Shown: piece by piece, positions 41,244 to 49,823 of the stretch
Numbering within the stretch: position 1 is the first letter of the stretch
Layout of the letters: each line of letters begins with the position of its first letter
DNA from: Dactylosporangium fulvum
Lineage (GTDB): Bacteria > Actinomycetota > Actinomycetes > Mycobacteriales > Micromonosporaceae
Direction: 5' to 3'
Assembly: GCF_025137375.1 (NCBI RefSeq)
Contig: NZ_CP073720.1
Coordinates: 6,038,501-6,102,500, forward strand
DNA: 64,000 nt
Made by a program: the position numbers and the translations under genes
Notes under the pieces: model-generated
What the model saw: only the letters and a program-made list of their open reading frames with translations
Told to the model about the DNA's origin: nothing
The model's database searches: none

Positions 41244-42434
41244 GTGCGGCCAGAAAGAACCGGCATCCGGGTCCGGATGCGACCGAGGGCGGTCGACGAG
41301 CCGCATCGGGTCTCCAGCCAGCTCGAACTGCTGTTCGACCTCACGTTCGTAGTCGCGGTCGCGGCCGTCACGGCGGAGTTCGCACATAGCGTCGCCGGCG
41401 GGCACGGGTCGACCGGGCTCGTCGCGTTCCTCCAGGTCTTCTTCGCGATCTGGTGGGCATGGATGAACTTCACCTGGTTCGCCTCCGCGTTCGACACCAA
41501 CGACGTCCCGTACCGGCTGCTCACCATGCTCCAGATGGCCGGTGTCCTGGTGCTGGCCGCCGGGGTCCCGGCCGCAGCGTCCCGGGAGGACTATCGCGCG
41601 GTCACGCTCGGCTACCTCGTCATGCGGGTGGGGCTCATCACCCAATGGCTGCGGGCCGGCGCCGAGGACCCGGGGAGCCGGCGCACCGCACGGCGATACG
41701 CCACCGGCATCGCCGTCGCACAGGTGGGCTGGGTGCTCCGGCTCGTCCTCACCGAGGCGGAAACCCTGCCGCCGGCCACTCAGCTGCCGGTCTTCGCCGG
41801 CCTGGTCGTGCTGGAACTGGCGGTGCCGCGGTGGGCCGAGCGGACCGGAGCCACGAACTGGCATCCGCACCACATCGCCGAGCGGTACGGCCTGTTCACC
41901 ATCATCCTGCTGGGCGAGAGCGTGTTCGCCGCGACCACCGCCGTCGGTGGGGCCCTCGACGGCGGGCACCTCACCGGCTCAATCGTCACCGTGGCGACCG
42001 CCGGCCTCGTCCTGCTGTTCGCCCTCTGGTGGCTCTACTTCCTCCAGCCGGCCGGCGAAGGGCTCGGCGCCCGGCGCCGTCACTCCTACCTCTGGGGGTA
42101 CGGGCACTTCGGCATCTTCGCGGCCCTCGCCGCGTTGGGTGCGGGCCTCGAGGTCGCCGTCGAGTGGACCGGGCACCACGTGGCGGCATCGGCTCTCGGC
42201 GTCTGTTACACCGTCGCCGCGCCCGCCGCAGTGTTCCTCACCCTGCTCTGGACGGTGCACGCGCCGATCGTCGCGGAGCCGGTCATCCGCCTCGTCGCCG
42301 TGCTGGCCTGCGTCGCCGCCGTGCTCCTGCTGCCGCTCGCGGCACCGTGGCTGGGCGTGGCCGCCGTGGTCGCGGCGATCGCGGCCGCGTGCGTCGTGCT
42401 CGTCGCCGTCACCACACGACAGGCCGCGCACTGA
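41244..42434 (+). CDS. ltrA: Low temperature requirement protein A (LtrA) family membrane protein
   Basis: A 396-residue polytopic membrane protein. The family signature is clear near the N-terminus (SSQLELLFDLTFVVAVAAVTAEFAH), followed by FFAIWWAWMNFTWFASAFDTND, HIAERYGLFTIILLGESVF and FALWWLYF. About ten membrane helices are predicted by eye. The biochemical role of LtrA proteins is unknown. GTG 41244 is taken because GGGAG lies seven bases upstream; the longer open frame upstream is antisense to the oxidoreductase. It is driven by one of two facing ECF41-type promoters, so it likely belongs to the sigma regulon. Confidence 0.9.
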   Translation: MRPERTGIRVRMRPRAVDEPHRVSSQLELLFDLTFVVAVAAVTAEFAHSVAGGHGSTGLVAFLQVFFAIWWAWMNFTWFASAFDTNDVPYRLLTMLQMAGVLVLAAGVPAAASREDYRAVTLGYLVMRVGLITQWLRAGAEDPGSRRTARRYATGIAVAQVGWVLRLVLTEAETLPPATQLPVFAGLVVLELAVPRWAERTGATNWHPHHIAERYGLFTIILLGESVFAATTAVGGALDGGHLTGSIVTVATAGLVLLFALWWLYFLQPAGEGLGARRRHSYLWGYGHFGIFAALAALGAGLEVAVEWTGHHVAASALGVCYTVAAPAAVFLTLLWTVHAPIVAEPVIRLVAVLACVAAVLLLPLAAPWLGVAAVVAAIAAACVVLVAVTTRQAAH

Positions 42435-42518
42435 AGACCGCGGCGGCGGCGCCGATGTCCACATCGGAGCGTCACGACGGGTTGCTGCGCCCGGTGCTGC
42501 TGTATTCGAACCCGGATC

Positions 42519-43877
42519 TCAGCCCGACGCCGCCTGTTGCGGCTGTGGCGCACCGGTGCCGCCACCGGCCACCAGCGGCGGGCGCTTGCGGTCGTCGTAG
42601 CGGGCCACCGCCGGCAGGAACAGTGCGATGAGCGCGGCGCCCGCGACGCAGGCCAGGCCGCCGCCCAGCGCGCTGACGACCGGGGACGTGATCGCGGCGA
42701 GCGAGCCGGCGCGCACGTCGCCGAGGCGCGGGCCGCCCTCGCCGACCACGAAGTCCAGCCCGTTGAGCCGGCCGCGCAACTCGTCCGGCGTGTTCACCTG
42801 CAGGATCGTGGCCCGGAACACCGCGGTCACCACGTCCGCGGCGCCGGCCACGACGAGGATCGCGACGGCCAGGACCAGGTCGGCGGTCAGCGCGAAGCAG
42901 GCCGTGGCCGCGCCCCAGACGGTGACGCTGAACAGCATCGCCCGGCCCTGCCGGTGGACGTGCCCGAGCGGCCCGGAGAAGATGGCACCCAGCAGCCCGC
43001 CGACCGCGGGCGCCGCGTAGAGCACGCCGGTGACCGCGGCGCCGCCGTCGAAGTGCGTGTCCGCGAGCGCCGGGAACAGGGCGCGCGGCATGCCCAGCAC
43101 CATCGCGTTGAGGTCGACGAGGAACACCGCGGCGAGCAGCGGGTTGTGCCGGACGAAACGCAGGCCCTCGGTGATCGCGCGCAGGCCGGGCGACACCCCG
43201 GCGCCTTCCGGGCGCATCGCGCGCAGCCGGAGCACCGCGTAGAGCACGGCGAAGAACGTCACGGCGTCGACGGCGTAGGCGGCCTCCAGGCCGGCCGTGG
43301 CGATGACGAGGCCGGCCAGCAGCGGCCCGGCGGTGAGGCTCGCCTGGAACGACACCTGCCCGAGCGCGGTCGCCGCGGCGATGCGCTCGGGCGGCAGCAA
43401 CCGGGCCAGGAACGACGAACTGGCCGGCAGTTCGATCGCGAACAGCGTCGACTGCAGCGCGGCGAGAACGTACAGCAGCCACACTTGCCGCAGGTCGAGC
43501 ACCGCCTGCGCGGCGAGGACGACGGCGACCACGACAAGGCCGGAGCTCGTGACGAGCACGATCTTGCGGCGGTCCATACTGTCCGCGACGGTGCCGCCGA
43601 ACAGGCCGACGACCAGCAGCGGCACGGCCAGTGCGAGGCCCAGCGCGCCGACCGCGAACGACGAGTGGGTCAGCTGGTAGAGCTGCACGGCGAGGGCGAC
43701 CGCGGTCATCTGGGTGCCGATGGCCGAACACGCCTGCGATGCCCACAGCCGCCGGAACTCCGGCGATTCCCGCAACGGGGTGACGTCCGCGAAAAGTCTT
43801 CGTCTCTTCTTCGGCGATTGTCGCGGATCCGTCAGGGAAGCGGCATCTGATTCATGCTCATAAATCGGCTGCGGCAC
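42519..43877 (-). CDS. MFS transporter (enterobactin exporter EntS-like)
   Basis: A 452-residue major facilitator transporter with 12 hydrophobic segments. The N-terminal domain has FRRLWASQACSAIGTQMTAVALAVQLYQLTHSSFAVG and the loop 2-3 motif GGTVADSMDRRKIVL. The layout matches the EntS/MFS_3 subclass used for siderophore or drug export. GTG 43877 is preceded by AAGG at nine bases; the open frame extending to 44591 crosses the neighbouring gene on the same strand in another frame. No siderophore genes are nearby, so the substrate is unknown. Confidence 0.88.
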   Translation of the reverse strand: MPQPIYEHESDAASLTDPRQSPKKRRRLFADVTPLRESPEFRRLWASQACSAIGTQMTAVALAVQLYQLTHSSFAVGALGLALAVPLLVVGLFGGTVADSMDRRKIVLVTSSGLVVVAVVLAAQAVLDLRQVWLLYVLAALQSTLFAIELPASSSFLARLLPPERIAAATALGQVSFQASLTAGPLLAGLVIATAGLEAAYAVDAVTFFAVLYAVLRLRAMRPEGAGVSPGLRAITEGLRFVRHNPLLAAVFLVDLNAMVLGMPRALFPALADTHFDGGAAVTGVLYAAPAVGGLLGAIFSGPLGHVHRQGRAMLFSVTVWGAATACFALTADLVLAVAILVVAGAADVVTAVFRATILQVNTPDELRGRLNGLDFVVGEGGPRLGDVRAGSLAAITSPVVSALGGGLACVAGAALIALFLPAVARYDDRKRPPLVAGGGTGAPQPQQAASG

Positions 43878-43918
43878 GATAAGGAACCTTACCAAAAACA
43901 CCGCGGCCGGCGATCCAA

Positions 43919-44503
43919 TTACCTGTCCCGCGCCGTCCCGCCGGGCCGCGCCAGCCGGCGGTGCCGCAGGACGGCGATCACCACCGCGACCGTCCCGGCC
44001 GCCACGACCGCGAACAGCATCAGCGTGATCACGGACGTCCGGTCGTCGCGTGGCAGGGTGCCGGCGACCGGCGACGCGGGCTCCGCCGACCACGCGGCGT
44101 CGTCGGTCGTGGCGGGGCCGAGCTCCCGGTTGCCGGCGCACAGGCTGGTGACGAACCGCGGCCCCTGCTCGCGCACGTAGACCCGGTAGCGCCTGCCGGT
44201 CTCGAAGGCGTATCCGCACGACGCCTCGTTGTCGGGGTCGCCCACGAGGATGTGCCCGCCGGGGTCGACCACCTGTCCCTTGTGGACGGCTCGCACGACG
44301 AGCCGCACCGCCAGCGGGAAATCCCCGGGCGCCGAGTCGAGCCGGTCGATCGAGCGCACGTCGCCGTCGAACACGAAGGTGGCCCGGTCCAGGTACTCCT
44401 GCTCCGTCGCGATCGCACACGAACAGGCGCACGCCGGCGACACCGGCCCGGCCAGCACCGCGAGCAGCCCGATCACCACGACGACGACGATTCGCCTCAG
44501 CAT
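43919..44503 (-). CDS. Secreted NTR/TIMP-like protein with C-terminal membrane anchor
   Basis: A ~194-residue exported protein. A signal peptide (MLRRIVVVVVIGLLAVLAGPVSPA) runs directly into CACSCA, the N-terminal Cys cluster typical of netrin/TIMP-like domains. The domain continues with EQEYLDRATFVFDGDVRSID and further Cys in ASCGYAFETG and TSLCAGNREL, which could form disulfides. A helix (TLMLFAVVAAGTVAVVIAVL) followed by RHRRLARPG anchors it. GTG 44515 with AAGG upstream is an alternative start. Bacterial members are poorly studied. Confidence 0.83.
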   Translation of the reverse strand: MLRRIVVVVVIGLLAVLAGPVSPACACSCAIATEQEYLDRATFVFDGDVRSIDRLDSAPGDFPLAVRLVVRAVHKGQVVDPGGHILVGDPDNEASCGYAFETGRRYRVYVREQGPRFVTSLCAGNRELGPATTDDAAWSAEPASPVAGTLPRDDRTSVITLMLFAVVAAGTVAVVIAVLRHRRLARPGGTARDR

Positions 44504-44633
44504 GTCCACGGTCACTGTGACGGCCTTGCGGCGCCCCGGGTTCCCACATCGGCCCTTCTGCACCGATCTCGCACCTGTGGTGCCGCGACACTCCCGCGAT
44601 GTCCGGGGTTTGCCAGGCACCACAAGTGCATGA

Positions 44634-45185
44634 TCAACGCGTGTGGGGGCGGGCCATCACCTCGGCCGCGCGGTGGATCGTCTCGCGCAGGTTGGCCTCC
44701 GTCGTGGCGGCCAGCGCCTCGGGAACGGTGAGCCAGCGCAGCGGCGCGTCCGGCTTCTCGGGGCGGGCGGCGTCCGGATCGGCGGTCGCGAGCAGGACAC
44801 GCACGTCGGCGTGCTCGTGCGCCGGCTCGTCGCCCTTCGCGGCCACGGGAACGACGACGACGTGCACGATGGCGGCGTCCGGCCACGGCACGAGGTCGGG
44901 CAGGCCGGTCTCCTCGCGGCCCTCCCGCAGGGCCACCTCGACCGGGTCCGTCTCCCCCGGGTCGCCGTGCCCGCCGACCTGCAGCCACGCCCGCTGCCGC
45001 TCGTGCCAGCGCAGCAGCACGCGCCCCGTCGGCGGATGCACGATCAGCGCCGAACCCGTGACGTGCAACGGGATCGAGCGGCTCCACGGGTCGTCGACGG
45101 CCCGCAGCAGCTCGGCGACCCGCGCGACGTCTCCGGCCTCGGCCGGGTCGCCGGCACGGTATCCGGACAGCAGCTCGGCAAGCAT
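44634..45185 (-). CDS. NUDIX hydrolase
   Basis: A ~183-residue NUDIX protein. The Nudix box region is GGHGDPGETDPVEVALREGREETGL; the REGREETG half is canonical, while the spacing from the first Glu is one residue longer than the strict GX5EX7 pattern. N-terminal residues ~1-45 form a helical extension, and HVTGSALIVHPPTGRVLLRWHERQRAWLQVGG is the usual strand pair before the box. Such enzymes cleave nucleoside diphosphates linked to other groups; the substrate is unknown. ATG 45185 is preferred to GTG 45191. Confidence 0.88.
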   Translation of the reverse strand: MLAELLSGYRAGDPAEAGDVARVAELLRAVDDPWSRSIPLHVTGSALIVHPPTGRVLLRWHERQRAWLQVGGHGDPGETDPVEVALREGREETGLPDLVPWPDAAIVHVVVVPVAAKGDEPAHEHADVRVLLATADPDAARPEKPDAPLRWLTVPEALAATTEANLRETIHRAAEVMARPHTR

Positions 45186-45194
45186 GACCACAGC

Positions 45195-46050
45195 CTACGG
45201 CCCGGCCGGAAGGGCACCGGCCACCGGTTCCGCCGCAACCGCCCGGGCCTCGGGCAACGCCTCCCGGCTGCGGGGGCGGTGCGCCGCGGCGACGGCGACC
45301 GTGTTGGCGGCGACAATGACCCCGATGCCGGCCCACTCGTGGAGGTCGAGGACCTGCCCGAGGAGGACCAGACCGGCGACGGCCGCCAGCACCGGGTGGA
45401 CGCTCTGGACCGCGCCGAAGAACCGGGCGGGCACCCGGCGCAGCGCGATCAGGTCCGCGGCGTAGGGAACGGCGGAGCTGAGCAGCCCGGCGGCGACGGC
45501 GTAGCCGATCCCGGCGGCCGTCATCCGGCCCTGGGCGATCAGGACCGCGGCGACGGGCAGGTTGAGCACCGCCGCGACGGCGGTCGCCGCGGCGGGTCCT
45601 TGCAGTCCGGGCAGTCGCCGGCCGAGCAGCCGGTTGAGCAGGATGTACGAGGCCCAGCAGAGCGCGGCGAGCAGGCCGAGACCGACGCCGAGGTAGTCGC
45701 TGCTCGCCCCCGGCAGGACCAGGACGTAGACGCCGGCGCCAGCCGCGGCGGCGCACAGGAGGTCCAGCACGGTACGCGAGCCGGCCAGCGCCACGGCGAG
45801 GGGACCGATGAACTCCAGGGTCACGGCCAGGCCGAGCCCGACGCGGTCGACGGCGGTGTAGAGGCTGAGGTTCATCGTGGCGAAGACCAGCCCCAGCAGC
45901 AGCGCCGGCCACCACTGGGCCCAGGTGAAGCGGCGCAGGTCGGGCCGGGCCACCGGCAGCAGGACCGCGGCAGCGACGAACTGCCGCACCGCCACGACGC
46001 CGGCCGGCCCGACGGCCGGGAAGGCATACGTGCCGACCGCGGCGTCGACG
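45195..46050 (-). pseudogene. EamA/RhtA-type transporter truncated at its N-terminus
   Basis: The open frame encodes nine to ten membrane helices of a DMT-superfamily exporter (AFPAVGPAGVVAVRQFVAAAVLLPVARPDLRRF; WWPALLLGLVFATMNLSLYTAVDRVGLGLAVTLEFIGPLAVAL; a second EamA half with GLLAALCWASYILLNRLLG). Family similarity begins abruptly near 46045, without the first ~25 residues of helix 1. Upstream the frame runs antisense through a LysR remnant. A deletion seems to have removed the 5' end. A shortened protein from an internal GTG is possible, so it may not be wholly dead. Confidence 0.7.
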
Positions 46051-46253
46051 AGTGGCTCACCCTCATCGCCGCCGGGCAGGCCGTCGGCATCACCTCCGAG
46101 GCCACCGCCAACCAGAACCCGCGGCCGGGGGTGGCCTACCGGCGGGTCCGCGACGCCCCGCCGATCCCGGTGTGGCTCGCCTGGTGGAAGGGCGACCCGC
46201 CCGCGCACCTGGACGACCTGGTCGAGCTGATCCGGGCGACCTACCGGGCCTGA
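46039..46253 (+). pseudogene. 3' remnant of a LysR family regulator gene
   Basis: The frame DEWLTLIAAGQAVGITSE, followed by RPGVAYRRVRDAPPIPVWLAWW and LDDLVELIRATYRA, ends in TGA at 46251-46253. It matches the last ~70 residues of a LysR effector-binding domain. The HTH and most of the sensor domain are missing. It abuts the truncated EamA gene head to head; LysR genes are commonly divergent from the EamA exporter they control, so a single deletion spanning the shared promoter explains both truncations. Confidence 0.68.
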
Positions 46254-46438
46254 ACCCGGCACCGGTGGCGCCCGGCGCCGGCCGTCGTGCGGTGTGCCCC
46301 GCGTCACCTCGCCCGATGTCGCTGCCGCCCAGTCATGGTTCCGTCTCGCACCTGCGGCCGTATCGATGTACCGTGGCCGACACGAACGTACCTTCGCGGC
46401 GGCGACGCCGCCTTTCACGCGGACACGGGGAGCAGGCT

Positions 46439-46618
46439 ATGGGACGCGGACGAGCCAAGGCCAAGCAAGCGCGGATCGCCCGGGAGTTGAAGTACTTCAG
46501 CCCGCCTACCGACCTTGCCGCGTTGCAGCACGAGCTGGCCGGCGGGCATCAGCCCGGCGATCAGGAGCACGGCGTGCTGGAGCACCCCGGCGAGCGCGAC
46601 GACCGCCCCGCACGCTGA
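46439..46618 (+). CDS. DUF3073 family protein
   Basis: A 59-residue protein beginning MGRGRAKAKQARIARELKYFSPPTDLAALQHEL, the exact signature of the actinobacterial DUF3073 family. The tail is shorter than the long acidic tail found in many members. GGGAG six bases upstream supports the ATG. The function is unknown; the basic N-terminus suggests nucleic-acid binding. A hairpin follows directly. It is a single-gene transcript beside the LysR/EamA scar. Confidence 0.88.
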   Translation: MGRGRAKAKQARIARELKYFSPPTDLAALQHELAGGHQPGDQEHGVLEHPGERDDRPAR

Positions 46619-46623
46619 CGCGA

Positions 46624-46658
46624 AGCGGGGTCCACGCCCGTCGGACGTGAACCCCGCT
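46624..46658 (+). terminator. Terminator hairpin after the DUF3073 gene
   Basis: AGCGGGGTCCACG (46624-46636) pairs with CGTGAACCCCGCT (46646-46658) with one mismatch in 13 around a nine-base loop. It starts six bases after the DUF3073 stop and also lies between convergent genes, so it may act on both strands. Confidence 0.75.
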
Positions 46659-46685
46659 CATTGGGAGCCGCCTCCCGGCCTCAGG

Positions 46686-47930
46686 TCAGCGGGTCCACTT
46701 CTGGTTGGTGCCGCCCGAGCAGTCCCAGATCTGCAGCCGGGTGCCGTTGGCCGAGCTCGCACCTGTGGCATCCAGGCACTTGTTGGACTGCGGGTTCACG
46801 ATGTCGCCCGCGCCCGTGATGGTCCACCGCTGCGCGCCGCTTCCGTTGCAGTCCCACAGCTGCACCTTGGCGCCGTTGGCGGTCGAGCCGCTGGTGACGT
46901 CCATGCACTTGCCGAGGGCCCGGACCGAGCCGTCGGACGCCCAGGTCCACTGCTGGGCGGTGGTGCTGTTGCAGTCCCACAGCTGGACCGCGGTGCCGTT
47001 GGCGGCGCTCGCACCGGCGACGTCGACGCACTTGCCGCCGAGGCCCCTGATCGGGTTCCCGCCGGACGGGGGCGGGGTGCCGCCGCCGGGCTGCGCGTAG
47101 ACCCGCACGTAGTCGACGGTCAGCGACTGCGGGAAGGTCGTGGAGCCGTCCGGGTAGCCGGGCCAGTAGCCGCCGACCGCCACGTTCATGATCATGAAGA
47201 ACGGGTGGTCGAAGACCCAGCGGTCACCGCCGAGGTCGGCGGGGGTGCGCCGCTGGTACTCGTTGCCGTCGACATACCAGATGAGCAGGTTGGGCGACCA
47301 GTCGACGGCGAAGGTGTGGAACCCGTCGGCGAACGGGCTCCCGATGGTGTAGCCCGCGCCGATGCCCTCGCCACCGGAGTAGCCCGGGCCGTGGATCGTG
47401 CCGTGCACGGTGTTGGGCTCGCGGCCGATGTTCTCCATGATGTCGATCTCGCCGCTGGTGGGCCAGCCGGCCGAGCCGATGTTGTTGCCCAGCATCCAGA
47501 ACGCGGGCCAGATGCCCTGGCCGCGCGGCAGCTTCATGCGGGCCTCGAACCGGCCGTACGTCTGCGTGAACGTGGCGGACGTCAGCAGACGGGCGGACGT
47601 GTACTGACACGTTCCGTAGTGACACTGGTAGTTACCGGGGTTCTCGCGGCGGGCAGTGATCACCAGGTTGCCCGCGCCGTCCATGGCGGCGTTGCGCGTG
47701 CTGTTGGTGTAGTACTGCTGCTCGTTGTTGCCCCAGCCGCTGCCGCCGATGTCGAATCGCCACTTCGACTGATCGACAGCACTGCCGGCCGGTCCGTTGA
47801 ACTCGTCGGACCAGGTCAACGGCCCGGGGGCGGGGGCCGCGCTGGCTGTGCCCATCAGGGGCACGACCAGCGCCGTCGCCATCGCGGCGGCGGCTACCGC
47901 GGCGGCGAGCAGGGTGCGGGGTCGGAGCAC
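46686..47930 (-). CDS. Secreted GH16 beta-glucanase with ricin-type lectin domain
   Basis: A ~414-residue secreted glycosidase. A signal peptide (~1-32, ending TASAA) precedes a GH16 domain with the catalytic signature EIDIMEN (Glu161 nucleophile, Asp163, Glu166 acid/base), of the laminarinase (endo-beta-1,3-glucanase) type. A Gly/Pro linker leads to a ~125-residue ricin B-like/CBM13 domain with three repeats ending QQWTW, QRWTI and QKWTR. GTG 47930 is chosen because GAGGTGATC, a near-perfect anti-SD match, lies just upstream; GTG 47939 is the alternative. A LacI/CebR-like palindrome sits 78 bp upstream. Confidence 0.94.
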   Translation of the reverse strand: MLRPRTLLAAAVAAAAMATALVVPLMGTASAAPAPGPLTWSDEFNGPAGSAVDQSKWRFDIGGSGWGNNEQQYYTNSTRNAAMDGAGNLVITARRENPGNYQCHYGTCQYTSARLLTSATFTQTYGRFEARMKLPRGQGIWPAFWMLGNNIGSAGWPTSGEIDIMENIGREPNTVHGTIHGPGYSGGEGIGAGYTIGSPFADGFHTFAVDWSPNLLIWYVDGNEYQRRTPADLGGDRWVFDHPFFMIMNVAVGGYWPGYPDGSTTFPQSLTVDYVRVYAQPGGGTPPPSGGNPIRGLGGKCVDVAGASAANGTAVQLWDCNSTTAQQWTWASDGSVRALGKCMDVTSGSTANGAKVQLWDCNGSGAQRWTITGAGDIVNPQSNKCLDATGASSANGTRLQIWDCSGGTNQKWTR

Positions 47931-48007
47931 GACGATCACCTCTCATAGCGGTGCAGTGAGATGTGTAACTGTCTCGAAACCTTGCCGTCCAGCAATGGTC
48001 ATGTCAA

Positions 48008-48019
48008 GAGAGCGCTCTC
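48008..48019. promoter_or_regulatory. LacI/CebR-type operator palindrome
   Basis: GAGAGCGCTCTC is a perfect 12-bp palindrome. Actinobacterial LacI-family sugar regulators such as CebR and CelR bind TGGGAGCGCTCCCA-type sites with the same GAGCGCTC core. It lies upstream of the GH16 glucanase gene and so probably couples its transcription to oligosaccharide supply. No LacI gene is in the window, so the regulator would act in trans. Confidence 0.75.
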
Positions 48020-48130
48020 ATTTCTGCAAGGAAACTTTACGAATCGGCACGACCGGCATACCTCGATCCGGGTGAGCCGGGCACCGCCGGCGGACAGCTT
48101 GACTGGTCTGCAGACGACGGAGGAGCCCTC

Positions 48131-48769
48131 ATGGTCGAGACGTACGACTTCCGCCGGACGGCGGTGCTGCTGGTTGATCCCTACAACGACTTCCTCTCCG
48201 AGGGAGGCAAGGTCTGGCCGCTCGTGGAACAGGTCGCCCAGGATGTCGGCCTGCTGGACAACCTGCGCGCCGTCGTCGCCTCCGCCCGGCAGTCGGGGAT
48301 GCGGGTCATGTTCGTCCCGCACCGCCGCTGGACGCCGGACGACTACGTGACGTGGACCCACCCCAACCCCACCCAGCGGAACATCATGGTGCGGCACACC
48401 TTTGCCCGGGGCACCTGGGGCGGGGAGTTCCACCCCGACTTCCAGCCGCAGCCGGGCGAGGTGGTGGCCCACGAGCACTGGGCACAGAGCGGGTTCGCCA
48501 ACACCGACCTGGACGTCCAGCTCAGACAGCACGACATCACCCACGTGATCCTCATCGGCCTGCTGGCGAACACCTGCGTCGAGTCCACCGGCCGTTTCGC
48601 CATGGAACTCGGCTACCACGTCACGCTGGTGCGCGACGCCACCGCCGCCTTCCGGCCGGAGATGATGCAGGCCGCCCACGAGTTGAACGGCCCCACCTAC
48701 GCCCACGCCATCCTCACCACGCGGGAACTCGTCGCGGCGTTCGAGGCGGTGCAACCGGCCGCGCTGTAG
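48131..48769 (+). CDS. Isochorismatase-family cysteine hydrolase
   Basis: A 212-residue hydrolase of the isochorismatase fold. Asp16 in VLLVDPYNDF and nucleophile Cys149 in LLANTCVESTGRFA match two members of the Asp-Lys-Cys triad. At the usual Lys position the sequence has His114 (VVAHEHWAQSGF), judged by eye. The cis-peptide region and DATAAFRPEMMQAAH follow. It may cleave an amide or thiohydroximate-like bond; the substrate is unknown. GGAGGAG six bases upstream is a strong ribosome site. The final codons form the left arm of a terminator hairpin. Confidence 0.9.
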   Translation: MVETYDFRRTAVLLVDPYNDFLSEGGKVWPLVEQVAQDVGLLDNLRAVVASARQSGMRVMFVPHRRWTPDDYVTWTHPNPTQRNIMVRHTFARGTWGGEFHPDFQPQPGEVVAHEHWAQSGFANTDLDVQLRQHDITHVILIGLLANTCVESTGRFAMELGYHVTLVRDATAAFRPEMMQAAHELNGPTYAHAILTTRELVAAFEAVQPAAL

Positions 48770-48796
48770 ATCCCTCCGTACAGCGCGGCCGGTTGC
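48751..48796 (+). terminator. 18-bp perfect hairpin overlapping the hydrolase stop codon
   Basis: 48751-48768 and 48779-48796 pair perfectly (left arm GCAACCGGCCGCGCTGTA) around a ten-base loop. The left arm lies inside the last six codons of the isochorismatase-family gene. It separates this gene from the convergent ABC permease at 48838 and may stop transcripts from both sides. Confidence 0.85.
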
Positions 48797-48837
48797 CGCT
48801 GCCCGCCGGCGGCCGGAGATCAACGAACCGGACCGGT

Positions 48838-49821
48838 TCAGGCGCGGCGGCGTATCGTCATCACCGTCGCCGCGAGCAGGAGCGCCGCCGCGCCCAGGAA
48901 GCAGGCCGTTTCGACGAGCTGGAAGGTCCAGAAGCCGCTGTCGGGGTGATACTCGGTGTAGTGCCGCAGCCCGTGGTCGAGCAGGTACTGCTCCATGGGG
49001 GTGCCGGAGCCGCGGACCGCATCGGTGCCGCCGTAGACCTGGCGGACGGCGGCGGCCTCCTCGTCCGCGGAGAGCAGGTGCCCGGTGCGGTCGATCCAGC
49101 TGTTGTGGACGATCCAGTCGGTGCTTGCACCCGTGTCCGTGGCCTCGGGCCGGGTCGCCGGGTCGGTGATGCGGACCAGCGGCTCGCGGTAGTGCGGTCG
49201 CAGGTACTCCTCCATCGACAGCCGGGCGGTGAGAAAGACGACGAGGGTGGCGCCCATCGCGACGACCGTCCGGCGCAGCAGCACACCGGCGAGCACACCC
49301 ACCGCGAACGCGCACAGGGCCGCCGAGGTCAGACTCGGCACCGCGACGAGGAAGGAGGCCGACCGCAGCCGACCGCCGATCGCGTCCAGCGGCCCGCGCC
49401 ACCATGTGCACAGCGCGGCGAACGCCGCCGTGAAGACGGCGACACCCGCGCCGACGAGGGCCAGCTTCGTCAGCAACCAGCGGGTCCGTGACACGCTCTG
49501 GGTGAACGCCAGGCGCCAGGTGCCCTGCTCGAGCTCCCGAGCCAGCAACGGCGCGCCGACGAAGACGCCGACGACCGCGGGCAGCAGGGCAGCCCACATG
49601 AGCCGGCTGCCCCACTCCCGGTACCGGCCGAGGAACCGGTCGACGAGCGGGCCGCAGCCGGTGTGGGCGGCCGGGTCGGCGACGCAGGCCGCGACGCCGC
49701 CGGTGCGGTACTCGTCGTGCATCGCCACGCCGGTGACGAGCAGCGGGACGGCCACGAGGGCGAGGAACAGCGCCGCGACGAGCAGCTCGGCGCGGTGCTG
49801 CCGCCAGGTCAGCCACAGCAT
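48838..49821 (-). CDS. ABC-2 type transporter permease
   Basis: A 327-residue membrane protein: MLWLTWRQHRAELLVAALFLALVAVPLLVTG at the N-terminus, then MWAALLPAVVGVFVGAPLLARELEQGTWRLAFTQSVSRTRWLLTKLAL, which is the typical ABC-2 loop before helix 3. Six helices are seen by eye, with a large loop (~210-290) between helices 5 and 6. ATG 49821 lies two bases after the ATPase stop. It forms an exporter with the adjacent ATPase under the GntR regulator. The substrate is unknown. Confidence 0.9.
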   Translation of the reverse strand: MLWLTWRQHRAELLVAALFLALVAVPLLVTGVAMHDEYRTGGVAACVADPAAHTGCGPLVDRFLGRYREWGSRLMWAALLPAVVGVFVGAPLLARELEQGTWRLAFTQSVSRTRWLLTKLALVGAGVAVFTAAFAALCTWWRGPLDAIGGRLRSASFLVAVPSLTSAALCAFAVGVLAGVLLRRTVVAMGATLVVFLTARLSMEEYLRPHYREPLVRITDPATRPEATDTGASTDWIVHNSWIDRTGHLLSADEEAAAVRQVYGGTDAVRGSGTPMEQYLLDHGLRHYTEYHPDSGFWTFQLVETACFLGAAALLLAATVMTIRRRA

Positions 49822-49823
49822 GG

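Noticed and set aside
42519..44591. A 690-residue reading of the MFS transporter frame
   Set aside because: The upstream 237 codons overlap the NTR/TIMP-like gene on the same strand in a different frame and are Arg/Gly-rich. GTG 43877 with AAGG upstream is the sensible start.
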